From positions 310,001-374,000 of the forward strand of contig NZ_FNSU01000001.1 in assembly GCF_900105325.1 (NCBI RefSeq): a stretch of 64,000 bases of DNA, read 5' to 3'. Origin of the DNA: Pseudomonas marginalis. GTDB lineage: Bacteria; Pseudomonadota; Gammaproteobacteria; Pseudomonadales; Pseudomonadaceae. Below are positions 40,640-49,698 of this stretch, piece by piece. Position numbers and translations under genes: made by a program. How positions within the stretch are numbered: position 1 is the first letter of the stretch; every line of letters starts with the position of its first letter. The notes under the pieces are model-generated. The model ran no database searches. It saw only the letters and a list, made by a program, of their open reading frames with translations, and was not told the DNA's origin.

Positions 40640-41533
40640 ATGGGCACTGAAACACTGGCGATCAGCAGCGTGCGAATGTTTCGTTATGCGTTTGGCTCGC
40701 TGCTGCTATTGGCAGGTACTGCATTGCTGGTGGCCCACGGGCTGGCCTGGCTGGATCTGGAGCCGCGCATCATGCGCGCCTTGCAGGGCGGGGCGATTTG
40801 CGCGCTTGGCACGGCGCTGGGGGCGGTTCCGGTCTTGGTGATTCGGCGGATGCCGGTGGCGTTGAGCGATACCTTGTTGGGCTTCGGTGCCGGTGTGATG
40901 CTGGCGGCGACCGCGTTTTCGCTGGTCGTGCCGGGAATTGCTGCGGCCGAAGCCCTTGGTCTTTCGCCCTGGGGTGCAGGTGGGCTGATCAGCTTCGGCA
41001 TCATGCTGGGGGCATTCGGTTTGTATCTGGTGGACCGCAAGGTCTCCGGCGCCAGTCCGGAAATGTTGGTGGGCACACCGGATAAACCGGTGATTCCACC
41101 GCGTATCTGGCTGTTCGTGTTTGCCATCATCGCCCACAACATCCCCGAAGGCATGGCGGTTGGCGTCTCAGCCGGCGGCGGCATGCCGGATGCCGATAGC
41201 TTGGCCATGGGCATTGCTTTGCAGGATGTGCCCGAAGGTCTGGTCATTGCGCTGGTATTGGCTGGGGCAGGGATGTCGCGGATCAGGGCGTTCCTGATCG
41301 GCGCCGCGTCAGGCTTGGTGGAGCCGGTGTTCGCCGTGCTTTGCGCCTGGCTGGTGACCCTGGCCGAGGTGCTGTTACCGTTGGGCCTGGCACTGGCCGC
41401 TGGCGCGATGCTGTTGGTGGTCACCCACGAAGTGATCCCGGAGTCGCGCCGCAACGGTCACGAAAAACTCGCGAGCCTGGGGTTGTGCATGGGGTTCTGC
41501 TTGATGATGGTGATGGATACCGCCTTGGGGTGA
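40640..41533 (+). CDS. ZIP-family metal transporter (GufA-like)
   Basis: The 297-residue protein has about eight membrane helices. The ZIP metal-binding motifs are HNIPEGMAVGVSAG in helix 4 and LQDVPEGLVIALVLAG in helix 5, where Gln replaces the second histidine as in GufA-type members. A first extra hydrophobic stretch at the N-terminus fits this subgroup. It probably moves zinc or another divalent metal; direction is unknown. It follows sodA by 33 bases and might belong to the same operon. Confidence 0.88.
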   Translation: MGTETLAISSVRMFRYAFGSLLLLAGTALLVAHGLAWLDLEPRIMRALQGGAICALGTALGAVPVLVIRRMPVALSDTLLGFGAGVMLAATAFSLVVPGIAAAEALGLSPWGAGGLISFGIMLGAFGLYLVDRKVSGASPEMLVGTPDKPVIPPRIWLFVFAIIAHNIPEGMAVGVSAGGGMPDADSLAMGIALQDVPEGLVIALVLAGAGMSRIRAFLIGAASGLVEPVFAVLCAWLVTLAEVLLPLGLALAAGAMLLVVTHEVIPESRRNGHEKLASLGLCMGFCLMMVMDTALG

Positions 41534-41556
41534 GGCCTCAGCGGGGATAGGGGTTA

Positions 41557-41829
41557 CTACTCACCCTCATCAAAGAAGTTGTTGATCAGCGCTACCAGGG
41601 CGTCCATTGCTTCCTGCTCTTGCTCGCCCTCGGTGCTCAAATGAATCTTGGTGCCCTTGCCGGCCGCCAACATCATCATCGCCATGATGCTTTTGCCATC
41701 GACCATGCTCTCCGGTGTACGCCCGGCGCGGATCTGGCAAGGGAACTGCCCGGCAATACCGACGAATTTGGCCGAGGCGCGGGCATGCAGGCCCAGCTTG
41801 TTGATGATTTCAATTTCCAGAGCGGGCAT
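41557..41829 (-). CDS. ptsO: Phosphocarrier protein NPr (HPr family, nitrogen PTS)
   Basis: The 90-residue HPr-like protein carries phosphate from PtsP to EIIA-Ntr. The phosphorylation histidine is in LGLHARASAKF (about residue 15) and the regulatory-site region in VDGKSIMAMMMLAAGKG. The acidic C-terminal tail INNFFDEGE is typical of NPr. It is the last gene of the rpoN-hpf-ptsN-rapZ-ptsO series. Confidence 0.95.
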   Translation of the reverse strand: MPALEIEIINKLGLHARASAKFVGIAGQFPCQIRAGRTPESMVDGKSIMAMMMLAAGKGTKIHLSTEGEQEQEAMDALVALINNFFDEGE

Positions 41830-41845
41830 CGCGGGGGTGTTCCTT

Positions 41846-42703
41846 TCAGCTAAGGTCGCGGTGGCGAACCTGGACGTTCTTGAGGGTTTGTTGCAGCACC
41901 TGGCCCAGGCGCTCGGTCAGGTAGACAGAGCGGTGGTGACCGCCGGTGCAGCCGATGGCAATGGTGACATAGGCTCGGTTGCTCGCGGCAAAGCGCGGCA
42001 ACCATTTGAGCAGGTAGCTGGAAATGTCCTGGAACATCTCCTCCACATCCGGTTGCGCGGCCAGGTAATCGGCCACAGGCTGATCCAGCCCCGACTGGTC
42101 GCGCAGTTCCGGCTTCCAATAAGGATTGGGCAGGCAGCGCACGTCGAACACCAGGTCGGCATCCACCGGCATGCCACGCTTGAAACCAAAGGACTCGACC
42201 AGAAATGCAGTGCCAGGCTCCGGCTGGTTCAGCAGGCGTAGCTTGATGGCATCGCGCAACTGGTACAGGTTGAGGCTGGTGGTGTTGATCTTGAGGTCAG
42301 CGAGGTCAATGATCGGCCCGAGCAGCTTGGTTTCATCCTCGATGGCTTCGGCCAGGGAGCGGTGTGGGCTGCTGAGGGGGTGACGTCTACGGGTCTCTGA
42401 GAAGCGCTTGAGCAGGGTTTCTTCGTCGGCGTCCAGATATAGCACATCGCAATGAATGTGTTTGGCACGCACCTCTTCGAGCAATTCCGGAAAACGCGTG
42501 AGGTGGCTCGGCAGGTTGCGGGCGTCAATCGAAACGGCGACCAGAGGTTGTGCCAATTCGGTATGGATCAGTGCCCGCTCCGCCAATTCCGGGAGCAGGC
42601 CGGCGGGCAGGTTGTCGATGCAATAGAAGCCGTTGTCCTCAAGGACGTTGAGGGCGGTACTTTTACCCGAGCCGGAGCGGCCGCTGACGATGATCAAACG
42701 CAT
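41846..42703 (-). CDS. rapZ: RNase adapter protein RapZ
   Basis: The 285-residue protein has an N-terminal P-loop (IIVSGRSGSGKSTALN, residues 4-19) and a C-terminal RNA-binding domain with IGCTGGHHRSVYL near residue 245. In E. coli RapZ presents the GlmZ small RNA to RNase E and so controls glucosamine-6-phosphate synthase. The gene lies directly after ptsN (two bases) and before ptsO. Confidence 0.95.
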   Translation of the reverse strand: MRLIIVSGRSGSGKSTALNVLEDNGFYCIDNLPAGLLPELAERALIHTELAQPLVAVSIDARNLPSHLTRFPELLEEVRAKHIHCDVLYLDADEETLLKRFSETRRRHPLSSPHRSLAEAIEDETKLLGPIIDLADLKINTTSLNLYQLRDAIKLRLLNQPEPGTAFLVESFGFKRGMPVDADLVFDVRCLPNPYWKPELRDQSGLDQPVADYLAAQPDVEEMFQDISSYLLKWLPRFAASNRAYVTIAIGCTGGHHRSVYLTERLGQVLQQTLKNVQVRHRDLS

Positions 42704-42705
42704 GA

Positions 42706-43170
42706 TTACTGCCCGTTTTGCTCATCCAGGACAACTTGATACAGCGCCTCGTTGCTACTGGCACTGCGCAGTTTGTCGCGTACTTCCTTGCGGTCGAGCA
42801 TGCTTGCGATCTGCCGAAGCAGTTCCAGGTGTGCATCGGTGGCGGCCTGTGGGACCAGCAGAACAAACAGCAGGTCTACCGGGGCGCCGTCGATCGCGTC
42901 GAAATCTATAGGTGCGTCCAGGTGCAGCAGGGCGCTGACAGGTGACTCGCAGCCTTTGAGGCGGCAGTGGGGAATGGCGATGCCGTTGCCAAAACCGGTG
43001 GAGCCGAGTTTTTCACGGGCAATCAGAGCCTCAAAGACATCTTGCATCTCCAGTTCAGGCACTTGGCTGCTGATCAGGTTGGCAATTTGTTCGAGGGCTT
43101 TCTTCTTGCTGCCGCCCGGCACGTTCACGAGGGAACGGCCGGGGGTCAGGATGGTTTCAAGTCGGATCAT
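42706..43170 (-). CDS. ptsN: Nitrogen-regulatory PTS enzyme EIIA
   Basis: The 154-residue EIIA-Ntr protein is phosphorylated on the histidine in GNGIAIPHCRL (about residue 68). It controls potassium transport, sigma-54-related genes and polyhydroxyalkanoate storage in pseudomonads. The complete fold is present, from LGSTGFGNGIAIPHC to the end DEQNGQ. It is cotranscribed with hpf and rapZ. Confidence 0.95.
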   Translation of the reverse strand: MIRLETILTPGRSLVNVPGGSKKKALEQIANLISSQVPELEMQDVFEALIAREKLGSTGFGNGIAIPHCRLKGCESPVSALLHLDAPIDFDAIDGAPVDLLFVLLVPQAATDAHLELLRQIASMLDRKEVRDKLRSASSNEALYQVVLDEQNGQ

Positions 43171-43180
43171 GGGGGGAGAG

Positions 43181-43486
43181 TTAACGACCTGTGCCCTGAA
43201 GCAGGCTCAGATTCTTTTCCTTATGCTTTTTGAGTTGGCGGTCAAGCTTGTCTGTGAGCAAGTCGATTGATGCATACATGTCTTCATGTTCGGCATTGGC
43301 GACCACTTCTCCACCGGGTATCTGAAGAGTCGCTTCGATTTTCTGCTGAAGCTTGTCGACCTTCATGATGACCTGCACGTTGGTGATCTTGTCGAAATGA
43401 CCCTCAAGCTTCCTCAGCTTCTGCTCGACGTAGTCGCGTAGTGGAGGGGTGACTTCTACATGGTGTCCACTGATGTTGACTTGCAT
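43181..43486 (-). CDS. hpf: Ribosome hibernation-promoting factor (short form)
   Basis: The 101-residue protein MQVNISGHHVEVTPPLRDYVEQ belongs to the HPF/YfiA family, which inactivates ribosomes in stationary phase. It lacks the C-terminal dimerisation domain of long HPF, as usual in gammaproteobacteria. The ATG at 43486 is preceded by AAGGAGAAG; an upstream reading frame adds 18 unrelated residues. It sits between rpoN and ptsN, the conserved order. Confidence 0.95.
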   Translation of the reverse strand: MQVNISGHHVEVTPPLRDYVEQKLRKLEGHFDKITNVQVIMKVDKLQQKIEATLQIPGGEVVANAEHEDMYASIDLLTDKLDRQLKKHKEKNLSLLQGTGR

Positions 43487-43561
43487 ACAGCTTCTCCTTC
43501 GTTGCCAGTGCATAAAGCGGCGGGTAGGAATACCCACCACTGGAACGCTGTGGCCCGCCCG

Positions 43562-45055
43562 TCACATCAAACGCTTACGCTCGCTGGAAGGCGCGATCCC
43601 AAGGGACTCGCGGTACTTGGCGACGGTTCGACGGGCGACCTGAATGCCTTGTGCCTCCAGTAAACCAGCGATCTTGCTGTCACTCAACGGCTTTTTCTGA
43701 TTTTCCGCAGCAACCAGTTTTTTGATGATTGCGCGGATCGCCGTGGACGAGCATTCGCCGCCTTCGGATGTACTGACATGACTGGAGAAAAAGTATTTCA
43801 GCTCATATATGCCCCGTGGGGTATGCATGAATTTTTGTGTGGTCACCCGGGAAATCGTCGATTCGTGCATGCCCACCGCTTCTGCGATGTCGTGCAGGAC
43901 CAGCGGTTTCATCGCCTCGTCACCATATTCCAGGAAGCCGCGCTGATGCTCGACGATCTGGGTGGCCACTTTCATCAGGGTTTCGTTGCGGCTCTGCAGG
44001 CTCTTGATGAACCAGCGCGCTTCCTGCAACTGGTTGCGCATGAAGGTGTTGTCGGCGCTGGTGTCGGCACGGCGCACAAAACCGGCATATTGCGGGTTGA
44101 CCCGCAGGCGCGGCACCGACTCCTGGTTCAGTTCCACCAACCAGCGCTCGTTGTCCTTGCGCACGATCACGTCGGGAACGACGTATTCGGCTTCGCTGGA
44201 CTCGATCTGCGAGCCTGGACGCGGGTTGAGGCTTTGCACCAGCTCGATGACCTGGCGCAGGTCGTCTTCCTTGAGCTTCATGCGCCGCATCAACTGGCTA
44301 TAGTCGCGGCTGCCCAGCAGGTCGATATAGTCGGTGACCAGGCGCTGGGCCTCGGCGAGCCATGGGGTCTTGGCGGGCAGTTGGCGCAGTTGCAGCAGCA
44401 GGCATTCGCTCAGGGTGCGGGCACCGATGCCGGCGGGCTCGAACTGTTGGATGCGGTGCAGGACCGCTTCGATTTCGTCCAGCTCGATGTCCAGTTCCGG
44501 GTCGAAGGCCTCGAGAATCTCTTCGAGCGTCTCGTCCAGGTAACCCTGGTTATTGATGCAGTCGATCAGGGTCACGGCGATCAGGCGATCGGTGTCCGAC
44601 ATCGGCGCGAGGTTCAGTTGCCACAGCAGATGGCTCTGCAGGCTCTCGCCGGCGGAAGTGCGGGTGGTGAAGTCCCACTCGTCATCGTCATTACTGGGCA
44701 AGCTGCTGGCGCTGGTCTGGTAGACGTCCTCCCAGGCGGTGTCCACCGGGAGTTCGTTGGGAATGCGTTCGTTCCAATCGCCTTCCTCAAGGTTATCCAC
44801 CGTGGGGGCGGTTTCCTGGTAGGAGGGTTCCTGTACGTCGGAATTGGGTTTTTGCTCGATGTTGTCGGCCAATGGGTCTGCATTATCGAAGTCGTCGCCT
44901 TCTTCCTGGCGTTCGAGCATCGGATTGGACTCCAGGGCCTCCTGGATTTCCTGTTGCAGGTCCAGGGTCGACAATTGGAGCAGGCGGATGGCCTGTTGCA
45001 GCTGCGGTGTCATCGTCAGCTGCTGGCCCATTCTCAGGACTAGCGATGGTTTCAT
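43562..45055 (-). CDS. rpoN: RNA polymerase sigma-54 factor
   Basis: The 497-residue sigma-54 has the Gln/Leu-rich activator-interacting region I (MKPSLVLRMGQQLTMTPQLQ onward), an acidic region II (about residues 50-120), the core-binding domain, the helix-turn-helix, and the RpoN box ARRTVAKYRE near residue 478. It directs transcription from -24/-12 promoters for nitrogen, motility and many catabolic genes. It is the central gene of the minus-strand series and lies 196 bases downstream of lptB. Confidence 0.97.
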   Translation of the reverse strand: MKPSLVLRMGQQLTMTPQLQQAIRLLQLSTLDLQQEIQEALESNPMLERQEEGDDFDNADPLADNIEQKPNSDVQEPSYQETAPTVDNLEEGDWNERIPNELPVDTAWEDVYQTSASSLPSNDDDEWDFTTRTSAGESLQSHLLWQLNLAPMSDTDRLIAVTLIDCINNQGYLDETLEEILEAFDPELDIELDEIEAVLHRIQQFEPAGIGARTLSECLLLQLRQLPAKTPWLAEAQRLVTDYIDLLGSRDYSQLMRRMKLKEDDLRQVIELVQSLNPRPGSQIESSEAEYVVPDVIVRKDNERWLVELNQESVPRLRVNPQYAGFVRRADTSADNTFMRNQLQEARWFIKSLQSRNETLMKVATQIVEHQRGFLEYGDEAMKPLVLHDIAEAVGMHESTISRVTTQKFMHTPRGIYELKYFFSSHVSTSEGGECSSTAIRAIIKKLVAAENQKKPLSDSKIAGLLEAQGIQVARRTVAKYRESLGIAPSSERKRLM

Positions 45056-45229
45056 GGCAGGGGCTTAACACCTTATTCGCCGGCGCAATGCGCCATCCAC
45101 GACAGGGCGCGTGAGCGCCAAACATAAGCAAATTATATGCCTGATATCGGGGCTTTGCCTAGAGCGCGGTAACAATAAAAATCCGGAGGTTTTCATTGAC
45201 TCCCGCGCGTCGGGCAAACGACCTGCCGC

Positions 45230-45253
45230 CGCCTTGTTTTTGCAGGCGGCCTT
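45230..45253 (-). other. Hairpin just after lptB
   Basis: GCCGCC and GGCGGC pair around an A/T-rich loop directly beyond the lptB stop codon. No T-run follows on the minus strand, so read-through into rpoN is likely. Confidence 0.4.
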
Positions 45254-45977
45254 ACAGGCGGAACTCGTGACCCAGGTACACTTCCTTGACCAGTTCGTTG
45301 GCCAGGATGGTGGCAGAGTCGCCCTCGGCGATCAGCTGGCCATCGTTGACGATATACGCGGTTTCGCAGATATCGAGGGTCTCACGCACGTTGTGGTCAG
45401 TGATCAGTACACCGATGCCCTTGGCCTTGAGGTGGTGGATGATCTGCTTGATGTCGCCGACCGAGATGGGGTCGACGCCGGCAAACGGTTCGTCCAGCAG
45501 GATGAACTTGGGGGCAGTGGCCAGGGCGCGGGCGATTTCCACGCGACGACGCTCACCACCGGACAGGCTCATGCCAAGGTTGTCGCGAATATGGTTGATG
45601 TGGAATTCCTGGAGCAGGCTTTCCAATTCTTTGCGGCGGCCTTCACGGTCGAGTTCCTTGCGGGTTTCAAGGATGGCCATGATGTTGTCGGATACCGACA
45701 GCTTGCGGAAGATCGACGCTTCCTGCGGAAGATAGCCGATACCTGCGCGGGCACGGCCATGCATTGGCTGGTGGCTGACATCCAGGTCGTCGATCAGTAC
45801 GCGACCTTGGTCCGCCTGGACCAGGCCGACGATCATGTAGAAGCAGGTGGTCTTGCCGGCGCCGTTAGGGCCAAGCAAGCCGACGATCTGGCCGCTGTCG
45901 ATCGACAGGCTGACGTCGCGCACGACCTGACGGCTTTTATAGGCCTTGGCCAGATGCTGGGCTTTCAGGGTTGCCAT
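45252..45977 (-). CDS. lptB: LPS export ABC transporter ATPase LptB
   Basis: The 241-residue ATPase powers lipopolysaccharide extraction with LptFG. It has Walker A GPNGAGKTT (about residues 37-45), the Q-loop region, signature LSGGERRRVEIAR, Walker B FILLDEPFAGVD and the switch His in LITDHNVRETL. Its ATG overlaps the lptA stop codon by one base. It is cytoplasmic at the inner membrane. Confidence 0.97.
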   Translation of the reverse strand: MATLKAQHLAKAYKSRQVVRDVSLSIDSGQIVGLLGPNGAGKTTCFYMIVGLVQADQGRVLIDDLDVSHQPMHGRARAGIGYLPQEASIFRKLSVSDNIMAILETRKELDREGRRKELESLLQEFHINHIRDNLGMSLSGGERRRVEIARALATAPKFILLDEPFAGVDPISVGDIKQIIHHLKAKGIGVLITDHNVRETLDICETAYIVNDGQLIAEGDSATILANELVKEVYLGHEFRL

Positions 45978-46510
45978 TACTCGGCCTTCTTCTTCGGCTG
46001 GATAACCATGTCGATACGTGGGCGTGGCGCGGTGACCTTGCTGCCATTGGCGCGACCGGCGTTGGCGATCTGCTTCACGGTGTCATAGGTGATCTTCTCG
46101 CCTTCCGTGGAGTTGCCATCGGGGCTGAGTACCTTGGCCTGGTCGATCAGCACGATGCGATTCTGCTGGGCGTGATACTGGATGGTCTTGCCGTAGCCCT
46201 TCATCGGGCCGGTGTCGGTAGCCGACTGCTTCTGTTCGAAGTAAGCCAGGTTGCCCACCGAAGTCACCACGTCGATATCGCCCGCCTGGGTGCGCGTCAG
46301 TGTCACCGTGTTGCCGGTGATCTTCATCGAGCCCTGGGTGATGATCACGCCGCCGGTATAGGTGGCGACGCCTTGCTTGTCATCCAGCTGCGCATCGTCA
46401 GCCGAGATGTGGATCGGTTGCTGGCTATCGTTCGGCAGAGCCCAGGCGCTCACGCTTCCCAGTGCTGCGCCCAGACCGAGCAAAATAGGGAGAGTTTTAA
46501 CGAGCCTCAT
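45977..46510 (-). CDS. lptA: LPS transport periplasmic protein LptA
   Basis: The 177-residue protein has a signal peptide (MRLVKTLPILLGLGAALGSVSAWA) and an OstA/LptA beta-jellyroll with NDSQQPIHISADDAQLDDKQGVATYTG as a typical opening. It forms the periplasmic bridge for lipopolysaccharide between LptC and LptD. The gene overlaps lptC by 14 bases and lptB by one base. Confidence 0.95.
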   Translation of the reverse strand: MRLVKTLPILLGLGAALGSVSAWALPNDSQQPIHISADDAQLDDKQGVATYTGGVIITQGSMKITGNTVTLTRTQAGDIDVVTSVGNLAYFEQKQSATDTGPMKGYGKTIQYHAQQNRIVLIDQAKVLSPDGNSTEGEKITYDTVKQIANAGRANGSKVTAPRPRIDMVIQPKKKAE

Positions 46511-47069
46511 ACTGTCCTCTTACGTTCGATAGCAGGTGTATCCTGCTTTCTTTCAAATACGCTTTCATTCCCTTGCCAGTCGATACACCGCCAGCGCCGT
46601 CGATTCTAACGTCTTGCTCGGTCTGCGCATATTGCTTCTGTGGGAATACGGTCATGCGACTGCTGGTAATCACGGTGTCACGGTTTTTGGCGTCAGTACG
46701 CGCAACGCGTACCGAGTCAATCAGTTCTACCTCGGTGCCGTCCGGGTTCACCTCGCCACGCTTGCTCGTGACATGCCATGGGAACTCGGTGCCGCGGTAC
46801 AGGTTCAGGTCCGGGTTAGTCAGCAGGGTGACTTCGGTGGCCTTCAAATGCTCGACTTTGTCCGAGGTCATTTCGTACTGCACCTTGCCGTCAGGCAGGA
46901 ACTGCACGCTGTAGGCATTGGTTGCGTAATAGTCGATAGCCCCTTCTTCAACCTGCGCTGCAGGCTGGTCGAGGAAGCGCCCCGGGCTGATATTCCAGTA
47001 GCCCACCGCGAGGAACAGTGCGGCGATGACTCCGAATAGCAGGAAGTTGCGAATCTTTTTACTCAGCAT
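46497..47069 (-). CDS. lptC: LPS export protein LptC
   Basis: The 190-residue bitopic protein has one N-terminal helix (FLLFGVIAALFLAVGYWN) and a periplasmic LptC/OstA-like domain with YYATNAYSVQFLPDGKVQYEM. It docks LptA onto LptBFG. The gene follows kdsC by eight bases. Confidence 0.94.
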   Translation of the reverse strand: MLSKKIRNFLLFGVIAALFLAVGYWNISPGRFLDQPAAQVEEGAIDYYATNAYSVQFLPDGKVQYEMTSDKVEHLKATEVTLLTNPDLNLYRGTEFPWHVTSKRGEVNPDGTEVELIDSVRVARTDAKNRDTVITSSRMTVFPQKQYAQTEQDVRIDGAGGVSTGKGMKAYLKESRIHLLSNVRGQYEAR

Positions 47070-47077
47070 AAAACGCT

Positions 47078-47602
47078 CTATAGGTAGGCGGCGTGGGCCG
47101 CTTCAAGACTGCCCTGGGCTCGCAGGATCAGTTCACAGAACTCGCGGGCGGCACCTTCGCCGCCACGGGCGGTGGTGACGCCATGGGCGTGCTCGCGAAC
47201 AAACGTCGCCGCATTGGCGACGGCCATGCCCAGGCCCACTCGGCGAATGACCGGCAAGTCGGGCAGATCATCGCCCAGATAGGCGACCTGCTCATAGCTT
47301 AGGTTGAGTTGGCCAAGAAGCTCGTCCAGAACCACCAGTTTATCCTCGCGGCCCTGATACAGGTGAGGAATACCGAGGTTTTGTGCGCGGCGTTCCACAA
47401 CGGGGGTTTTTCTGCCGCTGATAATCGCCGTTTGCACGCCCGAAGCCATCAGCATCTTGATGCCCTGGCCGTCGAGGGTATTGAACGTCTTGAATTCGCT
47501 GCCATCTTCGAGAAAGTACAGGCGGCCATCGGTCAGCACGCCGTCAACGTCGAAAATCGCCAGTTTGATGTGTTTGCCGCGTTGCAACAGGTCGCTGGTC
47601 AT
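47078..47602 (-). CDS. kdsC: 3-deoxy-D-manno-octulosonate-8-phosphate phosphatase KdsC
   Basis: The 174-residue HAD phosphatase makes free Kdo for lipopolysaccharide. Motif I is IFDVDGVLTDGRLYF (about residue 20), motif II/III residues lie around AIISGRKTPVV, and motif IV in YLGDDLPDLPV. It has no cap domain, as expected. It is directly adjacent to kdsD. Confidence 0.96.
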   Translation of the reverse strand: MTSDLLQRGKHIKLAIFDVDGVLTDGRLYFLEDGSEFKTFNTLDGQGIKMLMASGVQTAIISGRKTPVVERRAQNLGIPHLYQGREDKLVVLDELLGQLNLSYEQVAYLGDDLPDLPVIRRVGLGMAVANAATFVREHAHGVTTARGGEGAAREFCELILRAQGSLEAAHAAYL

Positions 47603-48577
47603 TTACATCACTCCCGCACGCAGCAAGTCGTGCATGTTCAGGGCGCCAACCGGGTGGTCGTCGCTATCGACCACCACCAGCGCGCCGATCTTGTGGTCTT
47701 CCATGATCTTCAAAGCTTCGGCCGCCAGCATTTCAGGGCGTGCAGTCTTGCCATGGGGGGTCATCACGGCGTCGATGGTCGCGGTGCGGATATCGATGGT
47801 GCGGTCCAGGGTGCGGCGCAGGTCACCGTCAGTGAATACCCCGGCCAGGCGCCCGTCGGCTTCCAGGATCACGGTCATGCCCAGGCCCTTGCGGGTCATT
47901 TCCATCAGCGCATCCTTCAGCAGGGTGCCGCGCTGGACGTGGGGCAATTCCTCGCCCGAATGCATGACGTTTTCCACTTTCAGCAGCAGGCGGCGGCCCA
48001 AGGCACCACCCGGGTGGGAAAATGCGAAGTCTTCAGCGGTGAATCCACGGGCTTCCAGCAGCGCCACGGCCAGGGCGTCGCCCATGACCAGGGCGGCGGT
48101 GGTGGAGGAGGTCGGCGCCAGGTTCAGCGGGCAGGCCTCGTGGTCCACGTGAACATTCAGGTTCACGTCGGCGGCCTTGGCCAGGGTGGATTCCGGGTTG
48201 CCGGTGAGGCTGATCATCTTGATGCCCAGGCGCTTGATCAGCGGCAGCAGGGTCACGATTTCGTTGGTGGTGCCGGAGTTGGACAGCGCCAGGATGATGT
48301 CATCCTTGGTGATCATGCCCATGTCGCCGTGGCTGGCTTCGGCCGGATGCACGAAAAATGCGGTAGTCCCGGTGCTGGCCAGGGTGGCGGCGATCTTGTT
48401 GCCGACGTGGCCCGATTTGCCCATGCCAACCACGACAACACGGCCCTTGCTGGCCAGGATCATCTCGCAGGCGCGTACGAAATCTGCGTCGATATGGGCC
48501 AGCAAGCCTTCTACGGCTTCAACTTCGAGGCGGATGGTGCGTTGCGCGGATTGAATAAGGTCGCTGGATTGGCTCAT
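47603..48577 (-). CDS. kdsD: Arabinose-5-phosphate isomerase KdsD
   Basis: The 324-residue enzyme converts ribulose-5-phosphate to arabinose-5-phosphate for Kdo synthesis. It has a SIS domain (GRVVVVGMGKSGHVGNKIAATL, HPAEASHGDMGMI, ALSNSGTTNEI) and two CBS domains (about residues 205-320). The ATG at 48577 starts MSQSSDLIQSAQ; a longer frame upstream has no support. It is the first gene of the kdsD-kdsC-lptCAB series. Confidence 0.95.
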   Translation of the reverse strand: MSQSSDLIQSAQRTIRLEVEAVEGLLAHIDADFVRACEMILASKGRVVVVGMGKSGHVGNKIAATLASTGTTAFFVHPAEASHGDMGMITKDDIILALSNSGTTNEIVTLLPLIKRLGIKMISLTGNPESTLAKAADVNLNVHVDHEACPLNLAPTSSTTAALVMGDALAVALLEARGFTAEDFAFSHPGGALGRRLLLKVENVMHSGEELPHVQRGTLLKDALMEMTRKGLGMTVILEADGRLAGVFTDGDLRRTLDRTIDIRTATIDAVMTPHGKTARPEMLAAEALKIMEDHKIGALVVVDSDDHPVGALNMHDLLRAGVM

Positions 48578-48888
48578 GTCTGAAGTCGTATAGCCTGACG
48601 AAAAGTCGGCGATTATAGCGGTAATGATCAATTCCCTCACGCAAGTTCGTCAGGCTTTATTCAACGAATGCCTGAGATCGATCCTCAGTAACATAGCCAG
48701 CAACGTTTTTTCCCTGTCCTTAAACTGAACTAGCGCAGTTCCGGCCTTGGGCGCCCTGTACCAGCAGTGATATAGTTCGCCGCCAGTTCGGTCCGCCCAG
48801 CCCATGTGGCTATCTATATGCGTCACCGTTGCAAACGTTTGTCGCATGCATGGTGTCTGAGTGAGAGGCTGCATCCCAAGGAGTTTAG
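48578..48888. promoter_or_regulatory. Divergent promoter region between kdsD and mlaF
   Basis: The best forward promoter is TTGGGC (48747-48752) and TATAGT (48771-48776) with an 18-base spacer, about 115 bases before mlaF. A ten-base palindrome CAAACGTTTG lies at 48832-48841. No protein-coding frame in this stretch is convincing. Confidence 0.45.
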
Positions 48889-49698
48889 ATGAGTGCCGAT
48901 AACGCCTACGCGGTCGAGCTGAAGGGACTGACCTTCAAGCGCGGGACGCGCAGCATCTTCAATAACGTCGATATTCGCATTCCCCGCGGCAAGGTCACGG
49001 GCATCATGGGTCCGTCCGGTTGCGGCAAGACCACGCTGCTGCGTCTGATGGGCATGCAATTGCGCCCCAGCGCCGGTGAAGTATGGGTCAACGGCCAGAA
49101 CCTGCCGACACTGTCGCGCAGCGATCTGTTCGATGCGCGCAAGCATATGGGGGTGCTGTTCCAGAGCGGTGCGCTGTTTACCGACCTCGATGTGTTCGAG
49201 AACGTGGCATTTCCGTTGCGGGTGCATACCCAGCTGTCCGATGAAATGATTCGTGACATTGTGTTGCTGAAATTGCAGGCCGTGGGCCTTCGCGGCGCCA
49301 TCGACCTGATGCCCGACGAACTGTCCGGCGGCATGAAGCGCCGCGTGGCCCTGGCGCGCGCCATTGCCCTCGACCCGCAGATCCTCATGTACGACGAGCC
49401 CTTCGTCGGCCAGGATCCGATTGCCATGGGCGTGCTGGTACGCCTGATCCGTCTGCTCAACGATGCCCTGGGTATCACCAGCATCGTGGTCTCCCACGAC
49501 CTTGCAGAAACCGCGAGCATTGCCGATTACCTTTATGTAGTCGGCGATGGCCAGGTGCTGGGGCAGGGTACGCCTGAAGAACTGATGAACGCCGACAACC
49601 CGCGTATTCGCCAATTCATGACCGGCGATCCCGATGGCCCCGTGCCTTTTCACTTTCCGGCAGCGGATTACCGCTCAGACCTTCTGGGGAAGCGCTGA
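48889..49698 (+). CDS. mlaF: Phospholipid ABC transporter ATPase MlaF (Ttg2A)
   Basis: The 269-residue ATPase drives the Mla system, which keeps phospholipids out of the outer leaflet of the outer membrane. It has Walker A GPSGCGKTT (about residues 42-50), signature LSGGMKRRVALARA, Walker B ILMYDEPFVGQD and the switch His in VVSHDLAET. CAAGGAGTTTAG precedes the ATG. The gene is followed by mlaE with a one-base overlap; in P. putida this operon is called ttg2. Confidence 0.96.
   Translation: MSADNAYAVELKGLTFKRGTRSIFNNVDIRIPRGKVTGIMGPSGCGKTTLLRLMGMQLRPSAGEVWVNGQNLPTLSRSDLFDARKHMGVLFQSGALFTDLDVFENVAFPLRVHTQLSDEMIRDIVLLKLQAVGLRGAIDLMPDELSGGMKRRVALARAIALDPQILMYDEPFVGQDPIAMGVLVRLIRLLNDALGITSIVVSHDLAETASIADYLYVVGDGQVLGQGTPEELMNADNPRIRQFMTGDPDGPVPFHFPAADYRSDLLGKR

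Noticed and set aside
41101..41260. Loss of the second ZIP histidine as a defect in the metal transporter
   Set aside because: Gln at this place is usual in GufA-type ZIP proteins, so it is not evidence of damage.
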